NCBI GenBank assembly: GCA_024516035.1
Contig: JAMCCL010000077.1
Span: forward strand, 1-64,000
DNA from: Bactericera cockerelli
Lineage: Eukaryota; Arthropoda; Insecta; Hemiptera; Triozidae
Length of the DNA: 64,000 nucleotides
Direction: 5' to 3'
Shown here: piece after piece, positions 9,333-20,262 of the stretch
Layout of the letters: each line of letters opens with the position of its first letter
Position numbering within the stretch: the first letter of the stretch is position 1
Translations under genes and position numbers: made by a program
Notes under the pieces: model-generated
Database searches by the model: none
What the model was told of the DNA's origin: nothing
What the model saw: only the letters and a program-made list of their open reading frames with translations

Positions 9333-12300
9333 CCGTAAGACGGGTTTAGTTTGCGCCTTAAGGGGTAAAATTGCTCCACTCTATGTCCATCATGTGCAGC
9401 CCTCTCGTGGAAACAGAATGCACTGTATCTAAAAATAAATCCTCCCAAAATAATTGTTATGATTTGACAGTCGTGCCTAATGATCAAAACACTCATTCAA
9501 CAAGTTGTTGCTGCTGTTATCAGCTCTCAAAGTTGATCATAGTTTTTTCCCTTAAATTATGGCTGGATAATTTCTAGGCTGCAGAGAAGTTTGTTGATTT
9601 TACAGGTAAGATTTTTTCACCATCTTTTTAAGCATTTTGTTTTTGTTAATGCATGCGAACGCCATGTTTCTATCTGAAGTGATTTCTGTGAAATTTAGGA
9701 TTTTGTCTGAGTGTATAAATTTTATCATTTTGGGGTTATTATGCGCCATGGAGCAATGTTACCCCTGAGTACTTTTAACCTGTTTACATATGGTTTCTAA
9801 TGGCGCAAAGATACCCCATACTTTTTCTAACATGCTTTCACGAATATAATCCATTATGTTTTAACAAATTTACTCTGACCTACCAACTTGATCTTTTGTG
9901 TTACAGAAATGCCACGCACCTACAAGAGGAAACCAGGTACCCGAAGGTATCAAGATTACACAGAACAACATTTAGAAGAATGCCTTAGGAGAATAAAAAG
10001 AGGAGAAATAACACAGCGCCAAGCAGAAAAAGAATACAACATTCCCCGAAGAATGTTAACAAACAAGCTTGGTGGTAAACACAAGGGAAAGACAGGAAGA
10101 CCCACAGTGTTCTCAATTGAAGAAGAGAAGTCTTTCGTCAAGTGTACAATCCAATTGAGTGACTATGGGTTTCCTATCTCAGAAGAGGATTTGAGACACA
10201 TTGTAGCAGCTTATCTATAGAAAACCGGCAGGAATGTACCCAATTTCAAGCTGGGATATCTTCTTGGTCCAGATTGGTTGAAGTCTTTCATGAAACGCCA
10301 TTCCGAGCTGACCACTAGGTTTGTATCGAATATCAAAAGAGCTCGGGCCGCCGTTTCAGAAGCACTTTTGAAGGAATACGTTACCAACCTTTCACAATCT
10401 TTGGAGAATGTCCCCCGGAAAACATCTTCAATTATGACGAGACCAATCTTACCGACGATCCGGGCTTGAGAAAATGTGTGATCAAAAGAGGTACTAAGTA
10501 CCCGCAAATGATAAGAAACTCTTCCAAGTCAAGCATATCAATCATGATGGCGGGTAGTGCAAGTGGAGAACTCTTGCCACCTTTTGTTGTGTACAAATCC
10601 ACTCGCTTGTGGTCTACCTGGGTTGTTGGAGGGCCAGATGGGACTAGATATGCCAATACCCAAAGTGGTTGGTTCGACGCTTTGGCATTCGAGGAATGGT
10701 TTGAAAGAACCATGCTCCCCGTATTGAAGCAGAAGGAGGGCGTTAAGGTGATGATTGGAGACAACCTAACCTCTCATATCTCACCTCGTGTGATACAATT
10801 GTGTGAGCAAAATAACATCAGATTTATCTGTCTACCTGCAAACAGTACCCATCTCACCCAACCATTGGACGTGGCCTTTTTTAAGCCGCTGAAAGTGGCT
10901 TGGAGGAAAGTTTTGACTGAGTATAAACAATGTATATCTGGTTCCAAGAAAACCACATTAGATAAGGAAGATTTTCCAGCTTTACTCAAGAAATTAATGT
11001 CACAATTGGAACCAAATCAAAGGGAGAACCTGAAGTCCGGTTTTCGGAAGTGCAGTATATATCCTATAGATGTTCAAGAGCTTCTGGGAAACTTCAAAAA
11101 CAGAAACGAGTTCAATGTTGGAGATGTAGAAGATAGTTTTAAAAGCTATCTAGACACAAAAACCCAAAATGTATTGCATGGTGGAAGTAGAAATATCCGT
11201 AAGAAGAAGCTTCAGGTTGCTCCTGGCAGAAGTATTGGTACTGCAGACCTAGTTGGAAATAACGTGGTGATAGAGGAAGCTTATCAAGAAGAGCAGACTG
11301 ATGATCCTGACATTGTTCAATTACATGACGTCGAAATGGATGTCAATCTCACTGATGCTTATCCAGAATTGAACATTCTCCAGCAATCACTAGACAATCT
11401 TCCTTCAACTTCTACGGATATGATTCCAACAACTTCAGGTTGCTCATCAATGAATCCATTCGCCAAGAGTCCAAAAAGGAATAAAAAGAAAAGGCTTCTG
11501 CTAGAAACTGAGAAACCGCTACCAAAAACCAAGACACCGAAGACATTGGCCAACAAAATCAAACAAATGAAGAAAGAGATGGAGTCGAAAAAGACCAAAG
11601 CTTCAGAAGAAAAGAAGTCAGCTACGATGATGGTTTGTGTCAAATGCTCAATGGGAGAAGAGACTCAAAGCTTTCGCTCATGCAGAGAATGTGGAGGTCA
11701 TTATCACATGGCATGTGTTCCCAAGAATTATGATTTCATCGAGGATAGTGATGATGAAGAGACAGAAGACTTTTTCCTGTGTCCACGTTGCAAAGCAAAA
11801 GTTGTGGGCGAAAACAATATTGGTAAACTCTTGTTAGACGAAGATTTTTCAGAAGAAAGTACCTTTTAGTAACAGTTATTCTGATCTTCACTTTAACAAA
11901 ACGATGATATCCTATGAATGTGGATCTAAAAAGATCTTTTCTTGGCATCGTGCATAAAATAATAATTACCTAGATCTTCATTAATAAGTTGATCTCATCT
12001 TATACATTTTGGACTCAATTTTGCTGATTTATTTTACTTTTATTTCTAGCAATACCTAACTCAACCAAATTTAGCCTTAAAGCCAAAGAAGTGTTTCTTT
12101 TTCTTTTTTTAATTAGTTATTTGTTGTAAAACGCTAGCATAATTTTTTTTACTTTTAAGTTTTATACAATTTGAATTTTAACTCTTTTTTTAATAAATGG
12201 TACATGAAAAATCAATATTTTTTCACCATTTTTTTTTTCCTGTTTTCTTAGTTTTAAATTCTCTCTCACATGCTATAAAAACTGAGCAGTTTTATTTTGC

Positions 12301-12564
12301 TCCACTACGTCTAAAATAGGGATTTCCTACAGCGTATCACAGGTGGTGCAATGTAACCCCACCTATGGGGTAAAATTGCTCCAAAGTTGAGTTTTTTTCA
12401 TAGTTAGCAAATGGAAAACGAAAGTTTCTAATTTTTATTGAAAAACAATGTCCTTGCCTACAAAATGAATTATTAATTAATTGTTTATTTGGAATAATAA
12501 AAAAGTTATGCAACATTTTGTAAGAAATATCTTAAAAGTGGAGCAAAGTAACCCCGTCTTACGG
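9333..12564 (+). mobile_element. Pogo-type DNA transposon, complete boundaries
   Basis: The terminal repeats start CCGTAAGACGGG on both sides: plus at 9333, reverse complement ending at 12564. The target duplication is TA (9331-9332 and 12565-12566). The sequence GGGGTAAAATTGCTCC recurs just inside the left end and near 12366, as sub-terminal motifs. The element carries one transposase gene and lies inside the DDE-like gene; excision rejoins the host frame at a Tyr codon (AATCAACAATACTGC). Non-coding flanks of about 570 and 690 bp lie between the ends and the gene. Confidence 0.9.
9909..11869 (+). pseudogene. Pogo transposase with C-terminal PHD finger, two lesions
   Basis: The protein begins MPRTYKRKPG after an acceptor-like TTACAG, followed by a pipsqueak-type helix-turn-helix (RGEITQRQAEKEYNIP) and a CENP-B-like region. 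The DDE domain has NYDETN, IGDN and LTQPLDVAFFKPLK, the three acidic positions of pogo enzymes, which act on TA targets in the nucleus. The last 80 residues form a C4HC3 zinc finger of PHD type (CVKCSMGEETQSF, CRECGGHYHMAC, LCPRCK). Lesions are a TAG at 10218-10220 and a one-base loss in a C5 run near 10411. The DDE and finger frame from 10466 to the stop is otherwise intact at 467 codons. Confidence 0.85.
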
Positions 12565-12566
12565 TA

Positions 12567-13656
12567 CTGCCCCGACCTAATAAAAATGTCAAATCTTTTA
12601 CCAACATGGTCAAGTGTTATGGTACCACATTTCGGTTACGGAAATAGAACCAGCACAAGCTCTGCTGTAGAAAGCCAATTTAATATTATAAAGAATCATG
12701 TTTTTTCTAGCAATGAACTTCCCGTTAGAATAGATGATTTTGTAATCAGACACATGGACTATATAAATGGTAGTTTAAAAATAGACTTCAACAAAACATG
12801 TCTGAACATGTCTGCATTCGTCAATTCAACATTGCTAAATGATATAAACATTCTCATAGAAAAAACTCTTACAGAAAATTTAACTGACATAAAAAAAAAA
12901 CGAGGAAGAGAAACAAGACGTCCTGAATGAGCTCACCTGTGGGAAAACTGGCGAGGATTGAACGAGGGCCCTCTAAAAAAACGGCGTCGTTTTTCATATT
13001 TAGAACCAAATTCTGAGTGGAAAACAATCGACCTTTCAAAGCCAGTCAATGTTACTCCCATAGGCCTACTCAAGAATGGGAATTGTTTCTCATTGAAACC
13101 CATAAAACTTGATAATAATGACTACATTTTGAAAAATACTTGTGCATTTGACAGCATTGTACAAGTGTTATGCTGTGCTGCGTGCGACGCGTACAAAGCA
13201 CAGCTCAAAAATCAGACTGAACCAATGCTCAAGTCACTGATCTCTTTAATATTAGACATAATCGAAAAGGGAATTAGTGCCACCACATACAAAAGAAGAG
13301 CTGAAATACTAAAGGAAATATCAACAATACGTGAGCTTCGACCGAAATTAAAAGAAATTGATTGTAATTGCTCAATGACACAATTAATAAATAACATTTT
13401 CGCTTCAATGCCATCGCTAAACTTACTTGGAAAATGCTCTAATGAGAGATGTACTAATAAAAATCTCATAGAATCACGAATTTCTACTGAATTTTATTGC
13501 GACCCTCAAGAAGTCATTTATATTGAAACCGACACCCTAGAACAATACATTAAAGACAGTATGCTGAGCCACCCTCATTCTTGTGTTTGTGGCGGTAAGA
13601 TATCGTACAACACAAAAGATATAAATGACCACCTCTTTGGAGCCTATTTACCTTAG
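12567..13656 (+). pseudogene. DDE-transposase-like gene, last segment with NTCAFDS domain
   Basis: This is the third part of the gene split at 5963 and 9332. It reads CPDLIKMSNLLPTW, then FGYGNRTSTSSAVESQFN, a conserved block near the end of the transposase-like region. An in-frame TGA at 12928-12930 is followed in the same frame by WENWRGL and a basic stretch. The final 200 residues contain LKNTCAFDSIVQVLCC, several Cys pairs (CSNERC, CVCGG) and end in LFGAYLP. The NTC..DS pattern resembles the catalytic Cys box of UCH/OTU-type cysteine proteases, but I cannot place the His, so protease function is only a suggestion. Confidence 0.55.
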
Positions 13657-14511
13657 CAAAATTATTTCAACAAAAGTTGTGTCAGATTCCCAAATCGATA
13701 GAGGTAAACAATAAAATTCTAAGACTACGCGGCTGTATAGGATATCGTGGCTCATATGGCCTGAAACCCGCACTCAATGGGTTTTAAAATCTGAGTATAC
13801 TCGTACCACATAATAACTAGTAGATCTGTGAACTGTAAATCTTACGCAGAATCAATTATTGCATTAAAAATGTTTAGTCAAGCATGAGGACATCGACACC
13901 TTTAATTCAATACCTCACTCGATGGGTTTTAATTTAAAAAATATCAAACCGGTGGCACTAACTTTTTCGATTTTTTACCACATTGCGGCCCTCTTAGCTT
14001 TCATGATCACAAAATTTCACTACTGAACTCGAATATATTTTCTTACGACTCTACAAAACTTCAAGAGTCTGCTTTAATTTATAAAAATAGAAAAATCGTT
14101 TTCAATTTCCAACACAACGGCCCCCATTTGGCCCCGAGTATCCTAATTCGGCCCAAAACTATAGGCAAAATTTTTAAGGCCCCAATAAACATGTACTCTA
14201 AATGTCAACAATTTTGAAGAATCCGGTCGAGAGTAATCGCGGAACAGACCGCAAACAGACAGAAAAACGAAAGCCAAATCGTCTAGTATGCAAGTTAAAA
14301 GAGAACCTCACTTAGTGAGGTCGCATCGCTCCCTCACTGTGTTCGGTTAATCTATTGAACAAAATAGGGACTCCCTAATTTACTGACCCGACAAAAGTTT
14401 ACTGACCCGTTATCTGAGTTTTTAAATTCCACTGACCCATATATGATTCAGATGAGCCTTAAAGTCCCCGACACTATAGTGAAAACCCCATCCGGATATA
14501 ACTTACCAGTC
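13657..14511. other. No gene seen
   Basis: This stretch may include the 3' untranslated end of the DDE-like element. No terminal repeat or frame could be recognised. Confidence 0.35.
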
Positions 14512-14937
14512 CTATCATCAATCGGTCCTATAATTAATATCGGAAAGTAAGGTTGAATCCCACAATGAGTGGGTAACCTACTGGCTGGGATTACCTTTTT
14601 ATTTCTGGTATTAACTGTAAGATCAATTGAAAATAGCCATATTCCCTTTTTGACATTCTGCTTCCTTCTTCTTTGCACAAAAGGTCTATCATCAATCGGT
14701 CCTACAATTAATATCGGAAAGTAAGGTTGAATCCCACAATGAGTGGGTAACCTACTGGCTGGGATTACCTTTTTATTTCTGGTATTAACTGTAAGATCAA
14801 TTGAAAATAGCCATTTTCTTTTTTTGACATTCTGCTTCCTTCTTCTTTGCACAAAAGGTCTATCATCAATCGGTCCTACAATTAATATCGGAAAGTAAGG
14901 TTGAATCCCACAATGAGTGGGTAACCTACTGGCTGGG
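14512..14937. repeat. 174-bp tandem repeat, about 2.5 copies
   Basis: Units start at 14512, 14686 and 14860 (CTATCATCAATCGGTCC), giving a period of 174 bp with very few differences. The period is divisible by three, so the minus-strand open frame at 14448-14852 is a repeat artefact. The third copy is cut after 78 bp by a SINE. Confidence 0.92.
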
Positions 14938-15114
14938 AATCGTACCAGCTACCCACATTAACCTCACCCAGCCTGGGTAGGGCCGAAAATGCCAGCCTCA
15001 CGTGTTTGGAGGGAACAGAATTTTCTTCGAAAAGTCTGCTCCAACCGGGGATCAAACTCGGGATCTCTGGACTACGGGCAATAGTCACAACCATTACGCC
15101 ACGGAGGCTGGCGT
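14938..15114 (-). mobile_element. tRNA-derived SINE (family C), minus strand
   Basis: On the minus strand the head reads GCCTCCGTGGCGTAATGG (A box) and GAGTTTGATCCC (B box). The body contains CACGTGAGGCTGGCATTTTC and CCCAGGCTGGGTGAGG. That body block is also found in the 5S-derived SINEs of this window, so the two families share a core with different heads. A second copy at 61436-61771 is split by a 5S-derived SINE. Confidence 0.8.
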
Positions 15115-15605
15115 TAATAACTAATAAAATAAGGAAGATAATACCTAAAGCTATGTGAATGTAATTTTATCATTTTCTTTATTCTCTTTTCTACAAGTTA
15201 AACAGGCCCCAAAAGATCATTAGTGTTAGAATAATCAGTTTGAGTTTGGGACCCGAAGATTTTTGATTTTCTTAAGATTTTTTTAATTTTTAATGTTAGT
15301 TTTATTTAAAATTATTTTAAATATTTTAAGTGAACTCTTTTGAGTTATCATGCAAACTTTTCAAAATTTAATGTGAAATTCATATTTTGAAGAAAATTTA
15401 ATGCATTTATTTATGTTTAAGGGGTGCCGGACACTGTAAGAGTTTGTTATAAATTTACAGTCTTCGGCACAGGTTGCCGGAGATACTTTTACTGTTAGAC
15501 TGTGTTTGGCACCTTACCTATTTTTAATTCCTTATTTGATTTGAATGATTCGATATTCCACTATTTTGTCAGTTAATATTAATTATTTATTTTTAATTCC
15601 AGAAA
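15115..15605. other. Probable 5' flank of a pogo relic
   Basis: No gene. Near 15421-15440 lies GGTGCCGGACACTGTAAG, and an imperfect inverted partner (AGACTGTGTTTGGCACC) lies near 15498-15514. This could be a terminal or sub-terminal repeat of the pogo relic that follows, but no matching right end was found. Confidence 0.3.
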
Positions 15606-16160
15606 ATGGCAAAGATCAAAGATAAGAATAAAACTTCCAATTAGCAATCCAAAACCAAAAAGAAAGGTAAAAATCACAGTGAAAATGTAATGCTCAAGGC
15701 ACTTGACGAAATTCGAAAAGGTGCTTCAAAGAAAGGGGTTGCGAAAAAATATGGTATCCCTCGGCAGTCATTACAATACCGGCTATGCGAGAAGTTTAAG
15801 AAACCCGCAATGGGCCCTGCTCCTATTTTGACCGACGCCGAAGAAAAATTGTTGGTTCAGTGAATTCTGGACTGTGCAAAGAAAGGGTTTCCTCAAAGAA
15901 AAGAGGACATTCAGGATAGTGTCAAGGGGTTCTTGACCGTCAATGTTAGACCCAATCCCTTTAAAGGCAACACACCAGGTGATGGGTGGTATAAGGCTTC
16001 CCTTAAGCGGCACCCAGGTCTTACTGAAAGGACAGCTGAGGCTATTACCTCCGGTAGCTCTTGTGTGTCAGAAAAAGATATCCGGGCATGGTTCAAGCAA
16101 ATCGAAGATACATTGACTCAAGAAGGTCATAGAGACATTTTGAATGATCCTCCAGAGATC
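15606..16160 (+). pseudogene. Pogo-like transposase, N-terminal relic
   Basis: A single frame from the ATG at 15606 (MAKIKDKNKTSN) contains a pipsqueak-type helix-turn-helix (GASKKGVAKKYGIPRQSLQYR) and a CENP-B-type second half (KGFPQRKEDI, GDGWYKASLKRHPGLTERTAEAI). Two in-frame stops interrupt it, TAG at 15642-15644 and TGA at 15861-15863. It ends at LNDPPE, just before the NFDET catalytic block would be expected, where a tandemly duplicated unrelated segment begins. The DDE domain is therefore missing. It belongs to a different subfamily from the pogo at 9.9 kb. Confidence 0.75.
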
Positions 16161-16914
16161 ACTTCTTTTAACTTTCTTTAATTTAAATCATGTCTTCTAA
16201 AAAGTGAGAAGAAACCTCGAAAAATGTCAAGACCTTTCAGCCATGAAGAGACACTCGAGCTGTTAAGAATTATAAATTGCAGATTGGAAGAACTCGAGCC
16301 AAAGAACGCCTCAAGGCTAGGCCCTCGCGGAGAAGATAGAGCTCGGGTGTGGGCGAGGGTCAGCAAGGAGTTCCTTGCTAATGGTTATAACAGGGATGGA
16401 GACACGTTACAGAAGAAATGGGCAGCCCTGAAATATAGTGCGCGTAAAGAACAGTCCAAAATAACAAGTGAACAGAGAAAGACAGGAGGGGGCCCATATG
16501 TACACTATAATCTTAGCAATGTGTCCAACAGGGTCAGGGACCTTATGAAAAGATCAGAAGGCCCTGGCAGTGTAATGGGGCATATCGGTCGTCCTGACTG
16601 TGGTAAGTTCGATCTGGATAGGTAATTGTTTGTATGATTTCATTCACCAACAAATTTTATAACTGTAACTTCAAAATCAACTGTATAATCCATGTGTTAA
16701 CTACTGAAGTACAATTTACAAGTCCACTTGTTTCCCTGATATGAATATTTCAACCTCCCAGATTATATCTCACCCAGCCTAAGAAGTGTGGAAACCACCC
16801 CCCGCCGGCCTACAACTTTGCGTCCACAGCGCTAAACGGCGCGCGGCGCTAGAATCGCAAAGGAGTTTCCTCTCCTCGTCCCTCACAAAAATTTCTTCAG
16901 CGGTATCAAATGTA
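16161..16914 (+). repeat. Direct repeat copy 1 (754 bp) with frameshifted Myb/SANT-like exon
   Basis: This is the left member of a tandem duplication whose right member is 16959-17713. It includes a coding segment that would start at 16190, but an extra A in the fourth codon (AAAAAG then TGA) shifts the frame. The rest (16224-16625) is open and encodes the same Myb/SANT-like domain as copy 2, including KEFLANGYNRDGDTLQKKW. The shared 3' flank continues to GGTATCAAATGTA. Few differences separate the copies, so the duplication is recent. Confidence 0.85.
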
Positions 16915-16958
16915 CACCACTCGTACATCTCGTTATTAATTAATTTTCTCCAGTGAAA

Positions 16959-17713
16959 ACTTCTTTTAACTTTTAATTTAAATCATGTCATCTAAAAGTG
17001 AGAAGAAACCGCGTAAAGCATCAAGACCTTTCAGCCATGAAGAGACACTCGAGCTGATAAGAATCATAAATTGCAGATTGGAAGAACTCGAGCCAAAGAA
17101 CGCCTCAAGGCTAGGCCCTCGCGGAGAAGATAGAGCTCGGGTGTGGGCGAGGGTCAGCAAGGAATTCCTTGCTAATGGTTATAACAGGGATGGGGACACT
17201 GTACAGAAGAAATGGGCAGCCCTGAAATATAGTGCGCGTAAAGAACAGTCGAAAATATCAAGTGAACAGAGAAAAACAGGAGGGGGCCCATATGTACACT
17301 ATAATCTTAGCGATGCGTCCAACAGGGTCAGGGACCTTATGAAAAGATCAGAAGGCCCTGGCAGTGTAATGGGGCATGTCGGTCGTCCTGACTGTGGTAA
17401 GTTCAATCTGGATAGGTAATTGTTTGTATGATTTCATTCACCAACAAATTTTATAACTGTACCATCAAAATCAACTGTATAATCCATGTGTTAGCTACTG
17501 AAGTACAATTTACAAGTCCACTTGTTTCCCTGATATGAATTATTCAACCTCCCAGATATGTCCCATGTCCCACCCAGCCTAAAGAAGTGTGGATACCACC
17601 CCCCCGGCCTACAACTTCGCATCCTCAGCGCTAGACGGCGCGCGGCGCTAGTATCGCAAAGGAGTCTCCTCTCCTCGTCCCTCACAAAAATTTCTTCACC
17701 GGTATCAAATGTA
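16959..17713 (+). repeat. Direct repeat copy 2 (755 bp)
   Basis: This copy repeats copy 1, offset by 798 bp with a 44-bp spacer. It contains the intact coding segment annotated separately. Confidence 0.85.
16985..17419 (+). CDS. Myb/SANT-like DNA-binding protein or exon
   Basis: The frame encodes 144 residues starting MSSKSEKKPRKASRPFSHEE. The pattern resembles Myb/SANT-like trihelix domains found in Harbinger accessory proteins and insect nuclear factors: an acidic-aromatic first helix, RVWARVSKEFLANG, then DTVQKKWAALKYSARKEQ, with tryptophans at the expected spacing. The stop falls in GATAGGTAATT, which also looks like a 5' splice site, so this may be a first exon rather than a complete gene. 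No downstream partner exon was identified. The ATG is supported because copy 1 has the same start context and is broken by a single inserted A. Confidence 0.55.
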   Translation: MSSKSEKKPRKASRPFSHEETLELIRIINCRLEELEPKNASRLGPRGEDRARVWARVSKEFLANGYNRDGDTVQKKWAALKYSARKEQSKISSEQRKTGGGPYVHYNLSDASNRVRDLMKRSEGPGSVMGHVGRPDCGKFNLDR

Positions 17714-18011
17714 AACAAACATAAACAGTTTAAAAAAAAATCAAGATCGAGAGAGTTTCGGCATTTTTGCTAAAATAACAATAAGTAATTGTGATTTGAG
17801 CATTTCGAGCTTGGTTATATGATAAAAATCTTTTCTAATTTAGTTGTCAGAACCTTTATAACTGTTTGATATTATTATGTAACGGTTAAGCTCAAGACTT
17901 TGAAATTGTTTGAATATCAATGTGACTAAAGAAACCATTCCCAAGTTCGCGTGTTACTTTTTTGAATAATAACTGATAAAACCCACCCCTCAAACAACAA
18001 ATAATACAGCT
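17714..18011. other. No gene seen
   Basis: AT-rich sequence with nothing assignable. Confidence 0.4.
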
Positions 18012-18130
18012 AGCGTCGATGGCTCGTTGAATACACTGGTTCTCTTAGGATCACCGAAGTTAAGCAACGTCCAGCGAGGACTTGGATGGGTGACCAAACT
18101 CGAAGCTCTCGTGATCAGTTCACATCTTCA
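18012..18130 (+). mobile_element. 5S-rRNA-derived SINE head (truncated)
   Basis: This segment resembles 5S rRNA: GTTGAATACACTGGTTCTC, then GGATCACCGAAGTTAAGCAA and GGATGGGTGACC, the internal promoter region. The first bases (AGCGTCGATGGC) match the start of other 5S-derived SINEs in the window rather than true 5S. The SINE body and polyA tail are missing. Confidence 0.75.
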
Positions 18131-18139
18131 AGTGCATAA

Positions 18140-18615
18140 GAAATAACTTTCTGAAGAATGGCAAAATTCAATTTAAGGAAGAGGATGTGTTATTTTAGTA
18201 TTATAATACAGTTTATCAGATGGACCAGTATAACAACAATTTAAAAATCTGTCCTAATTGACAGCCACACACCTTAGTCCCAATCCTTTTCAGAAAATGA
18301 ATGCTTGGTTAGTTTTTAAACTATTCAGGAAATCTGTTGCTGAAGGTATTCATGTTTATCGCTCTGCTGACCCCGTACGTCTTAAAAATTCTGAGAAGAC
18401 AGAAATAATTCACACGTGATATGAACTGTTTGATGGACATATTAAATTCTAAAATTCCAAAGGATGGCCTAAAAGAAAACTCAGCTAATTTTCTTTTTCT
18501 AGCTGATTCCATGTTCCTCTACAAAAGAGGATACAAGTATTGTTTAACAGCCAAACTGAATCAAGATCCATTAGAAAGGCATTTTGAATTATGCGTTTTA
18601 TCAGTAGTGATATTC
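18140..18615 (+). pseudogene. P-element/THAP9-type transposase relic
   Basis: Broken frames contain blocks typical of the P-superfamily transposase core in the right order. These are FLKNGKIQF, then KMNAWLVFKLFRKSVAEG (18294-18350), LKNSEKTEIIHT, SKIPKDGLKENSANF and YCLTAKLNQDPLERHF (18535-18590). The LNQDPLE motif is characteristic of P and THAP9 proteins. There are at least two in-frame stops and one frameshift, and the reading is lost after LERHF. No THAP finger or terminal repeats were seen, so this is an old fragment. Confidence 0.7.
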
Positions 18616-19009
18616 ATCCTTCCACTTCTTATTTTTTGTACCTGCATATGTTGCAATCCATATATTTGCCTGTGAAGACTTTTCTGTCAAAAAGCATGAA
18701 TGTTTCTGGATGTTGTAAACCTTTTTGTCTAAAAAACTTTGCTTTTGAAGTTTACATTTTTGTTTCCAAATGTAACAATAGTTGCAATATTTTTTTCCTG
18801 TATTAAGTGTAAATCCTTCATCTATTTTATTTTATACAAAACAAAAAAACTGCTTGCGTTCCCTGAACTGTGCTAGACAGTGTATATTGATATCTAATTT
18901 CTTATACTTTGCTTATGTTATGTTGATCAACAAAACAATGAATATATAAGTATGTTAAATTTCTGTATGAACATGATAATAATAATAAATTTCTATTTGA
19001 TAAAGTTTG
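18616..19009. other. No gene seen
   Basis: AT-rich, with an open but featureless hydrophobic frame (18591-18806). Nothing was assigned. Confidence 0.4.
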
Positions 19010-19582
19010 CAGGAAGATTTAGGCACAGTACGTTTCATTGTGAAGGAATTCTTGGACAGGAAAGGGAAAACAGTGAAGAAATTCAAAAATAATATGCCTG
19101 GTCCAGAGTTTGGCTATTCTTTTTTAAAAAGACACAAGCAATAGTCTATCCTACAGACTTTGTCAAAACATCAAAAGTAATAGAGCTGCTGTATGTCCTT
19201 AAACAATAAACACTTACTTTGACAACTTAGATGCAGAATTAAAGGATGTTCTCCCTGAGAACATAGTAAATTTTGATGAAACCAATTTATCTGATGACCC
19301 TGGACGTAAAAAGATAATAACAAAACGGGGCTGCAAGTACCCTGAGAGGGTGATGAATAGTACAAAAGCTTCCATTTCCATCATGTTTGCTTGTACAGGT
19401 ACTGGGTATTTATTCCCACCTTATGTTGTTTACAAAGCCATGCATCTCTATAGCTAGATAAAACCACACCAAGAGTAGATGGTTTGATTCATACTGCTTT
19501 GAGGACTGGTTAGTGAATGTTCCTATTCTATACTTGAAGAATTTGCCTGGAAAAAAGGTACTAATGGGTGATAACTTGTAAA
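19010..19582 (+). pseudogene. Pogo-like transposase relic, DDE region
   Basis: Broken frames carry the middle of a pogo transposase. They read QEDLGTVRFIVKEFLDRKG, GPEFGYSFLKRHK, then LKDVLPENIVNFDETNLSDD (first Asp region), a KRGCKYPERVMNSTKAS block, TGYLFPPYVVYKA and KKVLMGDNL (second Asp). Frameshifts and stops occur near 19142, 19195 and 19456. The third Asp block is missing because a LINE 3' segment follows directly. The sequence is related to, but distinct from, the pogo at 9.9-11.9 kb. Confidence 0.75.
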
Positions 19583-19589
19583 ATGTGAT

Positions 19590-20262
19590 ATACAAACCCT
19601 TGAAGATAGGAGGAAGATATATGATGCACTGTACTGTTATAAAATAATGAATAATATAGTAGACCTGCCTGAACTTCTAGAACATGTCGATATCAGAATT
19701 AATATTAAAAACCTAGAAATTGCAATTTATTTCAAATGAGACAATTAAAAACTAACTTTGCCAAATTCTCTACATTAAATCGCATGATAGATATTTACAA
19801 TACATTAACTAAACATAATCTACCCCAAATACCCTCAAAACATAGGATACAAGACTTTGCTTGAACATCTACCAATAGAATCAATTGAAAGTAGATTTAC
19901 ACATAATCACATCAAATTACTCCAAAACACCCTACTTAACAAAATCGACAGTCCATACATTACATCAAAAATAGACTTCAAAATACCTGACCCCAGACTC
20001 AGAATGGACCCAAACAAACTTTTCAGCTGTCCAACATATAACTTACATTCCTTATTAAAGTCACCAATTATTTCAGCCATGAAAACATACAATGACTTAG
20101 ACCACCAACCAGACCTTTTCCATCATGATTTATGAATGAATGTATGTATCTTATATGTATGAATGAATGAGAAAATGACTGCGTTAGTTATTGCTTGTTA
20201 ATGCTTAACCGCTTAACAAGTGTAAACGCAGTATATATAAAAAAATAATAATAATAATAATC
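19590..20262 (+). mobile_element. LINE (non-LTR retrotransposon) 3' end
   Basis: Frames at 19598-19690 (RRKIYDALYCYKIMNN) and 19857-20135 (RLRMDPNKLFSCPTYNLHSL) resemble the extreme C-terminus of non-LTR ORF2 proteins after the RT domain. They are followed by an untranslated end containing CTGCGTTAGTTATTGC and terminating in (AAT)n at 20245-20262. The 5' part was lost at insertion, and the element is joined to the pogo relic. Confidence 0.6.

Noticed and set aside
14448..14852. 134-codon minus-strand ORF
   Set aside because: It is explained by the 174-bp tandem repeat, which is a multiple of three.
18012..18130. A 5S rRNA gene
   Set aside because: The first bases match the SINE consensus rather than 5S, and the 3' half of 5S is missing.
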